64,000 nucleotides of DNA. Source: Bacillota bacterium. Its GTDB lineage: Bacteria; Bacillota; SHA-98; Ch115; JABLXJ01. Positions 52,318 to 60,448 of this stretch are shown here, in pieces. Position numbers and translations under genes: made by a program. The DNA is taken from assembly GCA_013178125.1 (NCBI GenBank), contig JABLXJ010000009.1:90123-154122 (forward strand), written 5' to 3'. Within the stretch, counting starts at the first letter, position 1. Every line of letters starts with the position of its first letter. The notes beneath the pieces were generated by a model. The model worked only from the letters and a program-made list of their open reading frames with translations, was not told where the DNA came from and did no database searches.

Positions 52318-53529
52318 TCATTCGAATAGAATCAACCCCAGGGCATCGTAGGTGTCATCAACTACCTCCCCCGTAACTCTGAGTTTGCGCGATTTTTGGA
52401 AGGCCTTTACCGCCTCGACCGTGGATTCGCCGTAAGCCCCGTCAGGCTCGCCCTTGAAGAAGCCCAGGTGTTTAAGCCGCTTCTGGACCTCCAGGACATC
52501 CGCCCCGCGCTCGCCGGGGCCGAGGAGCCTCCTGGGAACGCGCAGGGGGTCGAAGGGATTGCCGGTTATCTTTACCGGCGCCCCTATTTTTATCCAGTCA
52601 AAAATCAATTCGACATCATGATTAAACATCCTTATGCACCCGCCGCTCGCCGCTGTCCCTATCGACCATGGCTTGTTTGTCCCATGAATGCCATAGATGC
52701 CCCACGGGACATTGAGACCCATCCAGCGCGTTCCAAACCCGCCGCTCCAGGCCCCCTTCTTTATAACCTTCCACTCGCCCGGGGGGGATGGCGTCGAAGG
52801 CTTGCCGACGGCGACCGGGAACTCGGCATAAGGCTTCTTGTCCGAGAAGACAGTCAGGGTTCGTCTTTCGGTGTCGATCACGATGGCTACCTTGCCCTTT
52901 GGCGCAGTTGAAGGACGGGCGGCCACCGGCTTTACAGGGTCGAGCGATAGCGCGAGCTCGCCGAGCTTGGCCCACGTGCGGGGCCCAATAACTGCATCCG
53001 GCATGAGGACGCTCGCGGCCTGAAAGCGCGCAACCGCGATGGCCGTCGCGGGACCATAGATGCCATCCACCTTGCCGGGGTCGTAGCCAGCCCGCTTGAG
53101 GAGGGACTGGATAACCCTGATGTCACCGGCCGCTCCACCGGCCACCCTGCCGGCATTTTCGGGCCATGGTGAGATCGTCCCTTCCGGCTCGCAGCTACAA
53201 GAGTATAATGGCAGATACCCCCCGCTCCGGGCCGCCTCCTGATCCCACTCCTGCCCTTGAGCCCGCTGGCGCTCCATCGCCTGCCCGGGCAGCCTCGAGG
53301 CCTCCCGCCCGGGAGCCCCCTCTATGCCGGCGCGCATCTTACCACTGCCGCTACCGCTATCGCTACCACTGTGGCCCGAAGGCCAGTAGACGTGGACGTC
53401 AGGCTGGTAGATATCACCGGCCAGCCTGACCAGCGGGATGAGAAGGAGGAGTTCCGCGGCCATGGCTGCGATAATGAGGACCAGCCATAAGAGAATGCTA
53501 TTAGAAGGCCTCATTCTGAATAAAACCAC
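52318..53529 (-). CDS. L,D-transpeptidase with two peptidoglycan-binding domains
   Basis: 403 residues. Membrane anchor near residues 10-37; a low-complexity linker (SGSDSGSGSGK) near 55; PG_binding_1 domain (IRVIQSLLKRAGYDPGKVDG) at ~135-190; YkuD catalytic domain (~215-335) with HGTNKPWSIGTAASGGCIRM, catalytic Cys in SGGCIRM; second PG_binding_1 domain (VLEVQKRLKHLGFFKGEPDG) at the end. Cross-links peptidoglycan or attaches proteins; in spore formers YkuD-type enzymes also sit in spores. The start is GTG 53529 (GGAGG too close) or ATG 53514. Confidence 0.92.
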   Translation of the reverse strand: MVLFRMRPSNSILLWLVLIIAAMAAELLLLIPLVRLAGDIYQPDVHVYWPSGHSGSDSGSGSGKMRAGIEGAPGREASRLPGQAMERQRAQGQEWDQEAARSGGYLPLYSCSCEPEGTISPWPENAGRVAGGAAGDIRVIQSLLKRAGYDPGKVDGIYGPATAIAVARFQAASVLMPDAVIGPRTWAKLGELALSLDPVKPVAARPSTAPKGKVAIVIDTERRTLTVFSDKKPYAEFPVAVGKPSTPSPPGEWKVIKKGAWSGGFGTRWMGLNVPWGIYGIHGTNKPWSIGTAASGGCIRMFNHDVELIFDWIKIGAPVKITGNPFDPLRVPRRLLGPGERGADVLEVQKRLKHLGFFKGEPDGAYGESTVEAVKAFQKSRKLRVTGEVVDDTYDALGLILFE

Positions 53530-53840
53530 CCTCCGTTGTCTATCGAGAATCGCGATGACTTCGTCATTCCAATGACCCCATTGTTCTAATACCCCCGTTG
53601 TTCCGATGCTTTCGCTGTTCTAATGATTTCGCTGCTCCGATGACTCCGTTGCTCCGATTACTGGCGGACATCTCCGGAGTCCGGAATCCTCTTCGCGATT
53701 ACTCCGCAATTACGCCAGCCAGCCGGCGGCCATTAGCCGATAATAAGTATTCCATAAGATAGAGGTTTTTCTGCATTTTTGTTTAACATAATCATAGGTA
53801 CATGGCTGGCATAGGTTACATGGCATAAGGAATTGAGGAA
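53530..53840. repeat. 17-bp degenerate tandem repeat before the cca gene
   Basis: From 53581 to about 53660 units such as 'ttgttccgatgctttcg', 'tgttctaatgatttcgc' and 'tgctccgatgactccgt' repeat with a 17-18 bp period. It contains the divergent promoters of the L,D-transpeptidase and CCA genes, which I cannot place. Confidence 0.7.
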
Positions 53841-55415
53841 GTGAGGGCAGCGTTGACCATTAGAGGCGATAGCACCATTCAGCTTCAGATTCAAATTCCA
53901 GAGCACATCATGAGGGTCACTCATACCTTGAAGCAGAATGGCCATGCAGCATTCATCGTCGGGGGCGCTGTCCGGGATGCCCTGATGGGCCGGACGCCAA
54001 AGGATTGGGATGTCACAACCGACGCCACCCCTGATGAGGTGGAGAGGCTCTTTGGGGACCGGGCTATACCAACTGGAAAGCGCTTTGGCACGATAACCGT
54101 TGTGGCGGCGCAAACGGAGCATGCAGCAAAGGGTGGAATGCCTGACATGGCCCTCAGAGTCTCTGGGGCCCCCATTGCTGATGGCCACCCTATCGGTGCC
54201 CCGGCAGAGCCCCCTGGTTTAGCTGGTTTAGCCGGTTTAGCAGCGCCGCCGGGAGGAGAGCAGGCGGTGTGGAAGTCGGTCGAGGTTACCACGTTCCGGG
54301 CGGACGGCGTTTACTCCGACGGCCGCCGGCCCGACAGCGTTACGTTCTCCCATGATATCCTGGACGACCTCGCCCGGCGCGATTTCACGATCAACGCGAT
54401 GGCCTACGACCCCTTCAAGCACCGGCTCGTAGACCCGTACGGCGGCACCAGGGATATAGCCCGGAGGCGGATAGCCAGCGTCGGCGATCCGGGAGAGCGC
54501 TTCAGGGAGGACGCACTGCGCATGCTGAGAGGGATAAGGTTAGCCTCTGAGCTGGGATTCGATGTCGCCCCTGAGGTGATGCGCGCCATAGCCGCAAACC
54601 GGGACCTCATAGTCAACGTTTCATGGGAAAGGATCAGGGATGAGCTGACCAGGGTCCTGCTCTCGGAGCGCCCGGCAAAGGGCATCGACCTAGCCCGGGA
54701 GGCGGGCCTGCTCCAGCATATCCTGCCGGAGCTCGTGCCCTCCATAGGTATGAAGCAGGGCGAGCTGCACACGCGGACGGTCTTTGAACACGCCCTGGCT
54801 GCAGCCGAGCACATCGAGGCCGCCCTCGGGCTCAGGCTCGCCGCGCTGCTGCACGATAGCGGCAAGCCGCGGACGCTGAGTTATGATGAGGCTGGGAATA
54901 TCAGGTTCCCCAACCACCACGAGGTTGGGGCCCAGCTCGCGCGCGAGGCCCTGACGAGGCTCCGCTACCCAAAGGAGTTCATCGAGCGGGTCAGCCTCCT
55001 CGTGAAGATGCACATGTTTTATTACGACCCCTCCATGCCGGATAAGGCTGTGCGACGTCTGGTCGCAAAGTTTGGCGCTGATTTCTTCGCGGATCTCGCA
55101 AAGCTGCGCGAGGCGGACAGGTTCGCAACTGGCACCCTCGTGGGGGTGGGCCAGAATATGAGCCTTTTCATGGAGCGGCTCGAAAAGGTCATGAGCGAGG
55201 GCGTGGCGCTCGACATTCGCGATCTCGCCGTCAACGGGAAGGACGTTATGGAGATTCTCGGGGTACCCGAAGGCCCAGAGGTGGGCAGGGTGCTCCATTC
55301 GCTCCTGGATCGGGTCCTCGAAGACCCGGAGCTTAACACCCGGGAGAATCTCATAGAATTAATTAAGGGCGAGGGCAGAAATTTGGGAATCAGGAATGCG
55401 GGAATGCAGGGATAG
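53841..55415 (+). CDS. cca: CCA tRNA nucleotidyltransferase with HD domain
   Basis: 524 residues. Adds or repairs the 3' CCA of tRNA. Head: GHAAFIVGGAVRDALMGRTP and DWDVTTDA (catalytic DxD); EVTTFR; neck: GERFREDALRMLRGIRLASE; C-terminal HD phosphohydrolase domain (LAALLHDSGKPRTLS, NHHEVGAQLAREALTRLRYP). A ~45-residue insertion in the head before VEVTTFR contains three PPGLAGLAGLA-type repeats coded by a 9-bp iteration (54208-54245). Start GTG 53841 or TTG 53853; both have nearby GAGG sites. Confidence 0.95.
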   Translation: MRAALTIRGDSTIQLQIQIPEHIMRVTHTLKQNGHAAFIVGGAVRDALMGRTPKDWDVTTDATPDEVERLFGDRAIPTGKRFGTITVVAAQTEHAAKGGMPDMALRVSGAPIADGHPIGAPAEPPGLAGLAGLAAPPGGEQAVWKSVEVTTFRADGVYSDGRRPDSVTFSHDILDDLARRDFTINAMAYDPFKHRLVDPYGGTRDIARRRIASVGDPGERFREDALRMLRGIRLASELGFDVAPEVMRAIAANRDLIVNVSWERIRDELTRVLLSERPAKGIDLAREAGLLQHILPELVPSIGMKQGELHTRTVFEHALAAAEHIEAALGLRLAALLHDSGKPRTLSYDEAGNIRFPNHHEVGAQLAREALTRLRYPKEFIERVSLLVKMHMFYYDPSMPDKAVRRLVAKFGADFFADLAKLREADRFATGTLVGVGQNMSLFMERLEKVMSEGVALDIRDLAVNGKDVMEILGVPEGPEVGRVLHSLLDRVLEDPELNTRENLIELIKGEGRNLGIRNAGMQG

Positions 55416-55659
55416 AATGGCGCAGGAGTGTGGGAAGGAGGGAGAGGAATAGTGCAATTAGTGCAAGAAGGAGGCTGCAATAGCTCGCAAATGCTGCAAC
55501 AGCGTAGAAATATAGGGCAACGGCGCAGGAAAATAGGAATTATGAATCTATGGAAGGAATATACTGAAAGACCGCGAAGTTTTAAAGGGGGCATGGAAGG
55601 ATAAATATCCCAATTGGGAATAGCCCTCTAATCGAGCGAAATGAGGAGGTAAGGAGGCT

Positions 55660-56172
55660 ATGGATGATAGAAATACGCGTACAGTGAAGTTCATCACCCA
55701 AACTGCCGTCTTGCTCGCTATTACGCTTGCCGTCCAGATGCTGGGCCTCCCGCAGCCATTCACGGGGCCGGCGGTCAACGCCATGCTCCTCCTGACATGC
55801 ATATATGTCGGGATCGCGGGCGGCGTCATAGTGGGGCTCCTGACGCCATGGATCGCCTTCCTGCGCGGCATCCTCGCGCCGCCCCTCGCCCCGATGATCC
55901 CCTTTATCATGCTGGGGAATGCCGTCCTGGTGATCGTCTTCGGCCTCGCGAGGAGATTCTGGGGGAAAGGGGTCGCGGGCTCCGCCGCAGGGATAGTCAT
56001 CGGCGCCATCGTAAAATATCTCGTCCTTTCCTCCGCTGTGCGATTTCTCGTCGAGGTCCCGCCCAAGATCGCCGTGGCGATGCAGACACCCCAGCTGGTT
56101 ACAGCTCTCGTGGGCGGGGTTGCGGCCCTCGTGATCGAGCGCGCGTTGAACGCGGCTCTACGCAGAGGGTAG
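55660..56172 (+). CDS. ECF transporter S component-like membrane protein
   Basis: 170 residues with about five membrane segments. LPQPFTGPAVNAMLLLTCIY and GLLTPWIAFLRGILAPPLAP are typical of the small ECF-type substrate-binding proteins often annotated as 'ECF transporter S component'. ATG preceded by GAGGAGGTAAGGAGGCT. Shared ECF AAT subunits must be encoded elsewhere. Substrate (probably a vitamin or cofactor precursor) unknown. The preceding 244-bp gap shows no riboswitch I recognise. Confidence 0.72.
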   Translation: MDDRNTRTVKFITQTAVLLAITLAVQMLGLPQPFTGPAVNAMLLLTCIYVGIAGGVIVGLLTPWIAFLRGILAPPLAPMIPFIMLGNAVLVIVFGLARRFWGKGVAGSAAGIVIGAIVKYLVLSSAVRFLVEVPPKIAVAMQTPQLVTALVGGVAALVIERALNAALRRG

Positions 56173-56208
56173 GGAAAGAGTAAAGAAAGAAAGGAACGTC
56201 GTGACGCT

Positions 56209-57267
56209 ATGCGCCATGCGCACAGGGGCGATAAACGACCCCACGTTATAGTGGACGCAAGATCCATCACCTTCGACCATGACCCCGAGATCACGCCTAG
56301 CGGCGTTCTCCTTGTTCCAGCCGCAGAGTTCGCCATGGAGCTTGGGGGCACTGCCAGGTGTGACCTACCAGGGCCACATGGAGGGCCTGACTCGGGCGGC
56401 GAAGTCTTTATCGAGGCGCGCGGCCACCTCCTCCGCATGAGGCCGGGATCCAGAGTCGCCTATATAGATGGCAACGAGGCTTACCTGCCCGAGACGCCAA
56501 GGCTGTACCTCAAATCCGGCGAGGTTATAGCTATGGTGCCGGCGCGATTTGTCGCGGAAGGCCTCGGAGCCCGCGTCGACTGGGATAGGGAGACCAGCGC
56601 GACGATAATCATGTTCCCGGAGCCGTGCCTTGCGACTGGCCCCGTTGTGATCGACCCAGGCCATGGCGGTCGCGATAGCGGGGCGGTAGGGTCATCCCTG
56701 GGGCTCCTCGAGAAGGATATAAACCTTGACGTCGCGAAGAGGCTAGCGCATCTCATAACGCTTGCCGGCGGAAAGCCCGTTGCGACCAGGGAGGGCGATT
56801 CCTTTGTGCCTCTGAAAAGGCGCGTCGAGCTCTCAAATTCGCTTGCCGGCGTCCGGGCATTCGCCAGCATCCATTGCAACTCGCATAGCGATAAAACCGC
56901 GGCCGGCATAGAGACTTATTATCATGAAGGTCTCAATAATCTCCTCAATAGTCTCAATAAAGGTCTCCACGCGAAGAACCCTACCGCAGCCGTCGGAGCA
57001 GCGGCTGGCGGAGCGCCCAATGGTAAGCTGCTAGCCTCCAGCATCCAGAGCGAGCTGGTGCAGGAACTCGGCCGCGTTGATCGCGGCGTCAAAGGGGCAG
57101 GCTTCTACGTGCTCCGGCACACAAAGGCCCCGGCCGCCCTGGTTGAGGTCGCATTCATAAGCAACCCCGGCGAGGAGGAGTTGCTCGGCACGCCGGGATT
57201 TCGAGCAAGCGCGGCGCAGGGGATATACAAGGGCCTGGTCCAGTTTCTCAAGGGATTTCAAACCTAG
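56209..57267 (+). CDS. N-acetylmuramoyl-L-alanine amidase (Amidase_3) with copper-amine-oxidase-like N-domain
   Basis: 352 residues. N-terminal ~135 residues match the copper-amine-oxidase N-domain (YLKSGEVIAMVPARFVAEGL, GARVDWDRET). The catalytic domain has the zinc motifs VVIDPGHGGRDSGAVG (His), E in LEKDINLDVAKRL, FASIHCNSHSD (His) and LVEVAFISNPGEE (Glu). No signal peptide or membrane anchor is visible, so it may act from the mother cell at lysis, like CwlC. A repeat-coded loop (NNLLNSLNKGL, 56935-56970) lies in the catalytic domain. Spaced 36 bp after the ECF gene. Confidence 0.9.
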   Translation: MRHAHRGDKRPHVIVDARSITFDHDPEITPSGVLLVPAAEFAMELGGTARCDLPGPHGGPDSGGEVFIEARGHLLRMRPGSRVAYIDGNEAYLPETPRLYLKSGEVIAMVPARFVAEGLGARVDWDRETSATIIMFPEPCLATGPVVIDPGHGGRDSGAVGSSLGLLEKDINLDVAKRLAHLITLAGGKPVATREGDSFVPLKRRVELSNSLAGVRAFASIHCNSHSDKTAAGIETYYHEGLNNLLNSLNKGLHAKNPTAAVGAAAGGAPNGKLLASSIQSELVQELGRVDRGVKGAGFYVLRHTKAPAALVEVAFISNPGEEELLGTPGFRASAAQGIYKGLVQFLKGFQT

Positions 57268-57306
57268 ATTCTGATCCTGACCAGGTTGGCGCCTTGGACC
57301 AGCCGA

Positions 57307-57624
57307 TCAATCCTTCTTGACCAAGATTTGGGCGTCTTTAGGCAGCGCCATACCAACCGCCACCTCCACGGCCTTCAGAATGCCCGAGGGGACGGGGCAG
57401 CCAGGGTGCGGACAAAACTTGGACGCCAGCTGGTAGGTAATGGTGTTGACCGCCCGGCTCAAGACCTCCTTGAAGGCGTCCAGGCTCTTGAGCTCCCCAG
57501 CGAGCTTTTGAATGTTGGGACAATCGCTCTCGATCGCGAGGGCTACGTTCTGCATATCGCTCGTTTCAGCCTTGACTCTTGTCACGAACCCGCAAATGCC
57601 GCTATGGATTTCAGCCGTAGCCAA
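57307..57624 (-). CDS. DUF6951 family protein
   Basis: 105 residues from TTG at 57624 (GAGGGAGGTAAATGTT upstream), giving the usual start MATAEIHSGICGFVTRV. Conserved features: GICGF, IESDCPNIQKLAGEL, and SKFCPHPGCPVPSGILKAVE with four cysteines. Small cytosolic protein family of Firmicutes without known function. It is the last gene of the minus-strand mannosidase group, 68 bp after it, and converges with the amidase gene. Confidence 0.8.
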   Translation of the reverse strand: MATAEIHSGICGFVTRVKAETSDMQNVALAIESDCPNIQKLAGELKSLDAFKEVLSRAVNTITYQLASKFCPHPGCPVPSGILKAVEVAVGMALPKDAQILVKKD

Positions 57625-57691
57625 AACATTTACCTCCCTCGTCAAGTAGTATGCGTTTGCCGCTACACGGGCTGGTGTATACTTTTATTTG

Positions 57692-60430
57692 CTAATTTGA
57701 GGCGACCATCCTTGTAAGGTCGAATACCTCCACCCTGCCCGGGTCACCTGAGCATCCTATGGCATAGGTCACGCCGGGCTCCATGTTGAGGCAGTTATCC
57801 TGGAGCTCCACCTCCCGCTCAGGCTCGATAAACACCCCAAACGCCGGGACATCCGACCTGAGAAGGATGTGATTATCCTTCACCTCCACGGCGATATCCG
57901 GCCTGACGAGGTTCAGGTTGCGGAAGCGTTCAAACACAGCATAATTGCGGTATGGGCCATCTGAGCCAGATGAGCCGCCTAGGCCACCCGGGCTATCTGA
58001 ATTAGCTGAACTAGCCGGGCTAGCTGAGCCAGATGAGCCCGGTAAACCCGATAACCCGGATGGGCTACCACTGGCCGCAAGCTCTACAAACACCACACTG
58101 TCAAGCAGGCGCCCGTTCTTCTTTACAGGCAAGGTGGTGCCGGGAAGGTCTACAGGCATCAGGCGGGGCTCATATCCTATGCCAAGCTCCTCATAGCTAC
58201 ACCTGGCGAGCTTGGTCGCGTCATTTGCAGGTAGGCGCACCTCGAGTTCCTTTTGCCCCAGCTTACCCCCCTTGAGATCATAGGCCGCAACTCGAAGCCG
58301 CCCGGGCACCTCGCGGGTGGTATCATTTACGCCCTCAAGGATAATGCCGTCATCCGCCTGCTTGATGACCACCAGGAGATTGGCAAAGAACCTCCTGGTA
58401 TAGTAGTAGAGGGCCTTCTTACGGCGGTAATAATCCAGGCAGGACCAGCTCGCCACGGGCCAGCAATCGTTGAACTGCCAGTAGAGGGTCCCGGCGGTGG
58501 CGAACTTCCGGCTCCGCCAGTGCTCAACACCCATCTTGACCGCCTCGACCTGGTTGAACTGGGTCAGGTAAACAAAGCTCCTGAGGTCGCGAGGGAAGCC
58601 GATGCGACCCACGAGGAATCTGATGAGCCTTTCCATCCCTTCAGGCATCTTATTATGAGCCAGCATCACCGGGCTGAGCACATGCCGGTCCTCGGGTGCG
58701 GTATAGGATAATACCGTCCTCCAGTCCGGCATGGCCTGGAACCCGAACTCGCTCAAGAAACGCCCCCTGTCCTGCCGGTATTGATCATAATCCACCCAGC
58801 GGGACCAGACATCCCAGGCGTGCCGGTCCCCCTCTCTCTCGCTATTGGGATCGGGATCCTCCCCCCCGTAGGGGCTCGAGACCCAGTAAGGCCGCGAGGG
58901 ATCGTATTCCGCGCAGATTCGAGGGAGCATCTGCTTATAAATATAGTTGCCCAGAAACTCGGGGTCCCCAACCTTCCACCAGGAGTGAAACCCCCAGTTG
59001 TTCTCGTTGTTGCCGCACCAGAGCACTATGGATGGGTGATTGCGAAGCGCCTTGACTATCTCTACGGCCTCTTCCCGGGCGAGCTTCCTGAACCACTCAA
59101 ACTGGTCAGGATACTCGGCGCAGGCATACATGAAATCCTGCCAAACCATGATCCCATGGCGGTCGCAGGCCTCATAAAAGGCCCCGTCCTCATAGATCCC
59201 CCCGCCCCAGATCCTGAGCATATTCATGTTAGCCTCCCGGGCGAGCCTTATATACTCCTCATAGTCCTCCCGGGTGAGGCGCGGGAGAAGATTGTCGGCC
59301 GGTATCCAGTCGGCGCCCTTGGCGAAAACCCTGGTGCCGTTTATCTCAAAGATGAAGCTCGTCCCCTGGCCATCCCTCTCCTGGAGGAGCCTCACGGTTC
59401 GGATTCCGGAGCGGAAGCTCCTCTCATCTATGACTTCCTCCCCATTCTCCTCCCTCTTTGATAAGGTTATCTTGATCTCGTAGAGAGGCTGCTCGCCGGG
59501 TTGACCTCCCGACTGCTCCCCTGGCCCACCTAATCCGCCGAGCCCATTGGGACAAGCTAATTCCAGCCCGTTAGGGCACCAGAGCCTGGGGGAATCAATG
59601 ACGAGGAAAGCCTCTATCCCCTCCTCTCCGGACTTCATGGGTTTTACCGACACCACGCAGGATGCTACGGTCTCCCCCTCGTACGCTACATCCACCCTTG
59701 CCGAAAGCTCCCCCTCAACATACCGGCGCACCTCGGCCTGAATGCTTACATAAGCCTTCCCATCCCTTATCTCCCGCGTAAAAAAGAATGGGTGTTCAAT
59801 GCTGGCGTCCTTTATGAGCTCCAGGTAGACAGGCCGCCAGATTCCCACCTGGGCGAGCCGCGGACCCCAGTCCCAACCGTAGGAATACTGGGCTTTTCGC
59901 ACATACGGCCGGGCGGTCTCGCAGGTGGCCATGAGCTTAACAGGGCTATTCCTCTCCATGGCCTTTATCTCCCTGATTGGGGAGGCGAACCGTATCTCGA
60001 TCATGTTCCTACCGGCCGCAAGCTTGCTAGTGACGTCATACCTATGGGGGATGAACATATTCTCCGCCCTGCCCAGGTATTCGCCGTTGAGATAGATATC
60101 AGCAAGGGTATCAAGGCCCATGAAAACGAGCTCAGCCATGTGGTAATCTCCCATGCTATAGTCCCCGTGGCCGCCTTCAGGATTCGGTGCCTCACTCAGC
60201 AGCACCTCGAACCTAGGATCGAACCCAAGATCGAACTCCTTCCTGTAGATCCACTCCTTATCCTCGAGCTCGTGGGCATAGTGCTCGTCCATCCTGTAAA
60301 ATGGATCGGGGAGCTTGCCGAGCGCCATAAGATCGAGCTGGACGCAACCGGGCACCGTGCCGGTCTCCCAGTTATCCCTTCCAGCTTCGGCGAATTTCCA
60401 TTCCCCGTTTAAAGGGATTCTCCGGATCAA
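57692..60430 (-). CDS. GH2 beta-mannosidase-type glycosidase 1
   Basis: 912 residues. Domains: jelly-roll (RRIPLNGEWKFAEAG at the start), immunoglobulin-like, TIM barrel (GADWIPADNLLPRLTREDYE), then C-terminal sandwich. Acid/base E476 in WCGNNENNW and nucleophile E561 in LSEFGFQAMP are both in place. No signal peptide: cytosolic cleavage of terminal beta-mannose from imported oligosaccharides. TTG start with GGGAGG upstream, 18 bp after the second GH2 gene. Two low-complexity insertions (GLGGLGGPGEQSGGQPGEQ and a Gly/Ser/Ala stretch near residue 805-835) are repeat-coded. Confidence 0.93.
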   Translation of the reverse strand: MIRRIPLNGEWKFAEAGRDNWETGTVPGCVQLDLMALGKLPDPFYRMDEHYAHELEDKEWIYRKEFDLGFDPRFEVLLSEAPNPEGGHGDYSMGDYHMAELVFMGLDTLADIYLNGEYLGRAENMFIPHRYDVTSKLAAGRNMIEIRFASPIREIKAMERNSPVKLMATCETARPYVRKAQYSYGWDWGPRLAQVGIWRPVYLELIKDASIEHPFFFTREIRDGKAYVSIQAEVRRYVEGELSARVDVAYEGETVASCVVSVKPMKSGEEGIEAFLVIDSPRLWCPNGLELACPNGLGGLGGPGEQSGGQPGEQPLYEIKITLSKREENGEEVIDERSFRSGIRTVRLLQERDGQGTSFIFEINGTRVFAKGADWIPADNLLPRLTREDYEEYIRLAREANMNMLRIWGGGIYEDGAFYEACDRHGIMVWQDFMYACAEYPDQFEWFRKLAREEAVEIVKALRNHPSIVLWCGNNENNWGFHSWWKVGDPEFLGNYIYKQMLPRICAEYDPSRPYWVSSPYGGEDPDPNSEREGDRHAWDVWSRWVDYDQYRQDRGRFLSEFGFQAMPDWRTVLSYTAPEDRHVLSPVMLAHNKMPEGMERLIRFLVGRIGFPRDLRSFVYLTQFNQVEAVKMGVEHWRSRKFATAGTLYWQFNDCWPVASWSCLDYYRRKKALYYYTRRFFANLLVVIKQADDGIILEGVNDTTREVPGRLRVAAYDLKGGKLGQKELEVRLPANDATKLARCSYEELGIGYEPRLMPVDLPGTTLPVKKNGRLLDSVVFVELAASGSPSGLSGLPGSSGSASPASSANSDSPGGLGGSSGSDGPYRNYAVFERFRNLNLVRPDIAVEVKDNHILLRSDVPAFGVFIEPEREVELQDNCLNMEPGVTYAIGCSGDPGRVEVFDLTRMVASN

Positions 60431-60448
60431 TACAGTCTTCCTCCCACC

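Noticed and set aside
55416..55659. Vitamin riboswitch before the ECF S component
   Set aside because: No recognisable TPP, FMN, cobalamin, preQ1 or folate motif in the 244-bp leader.
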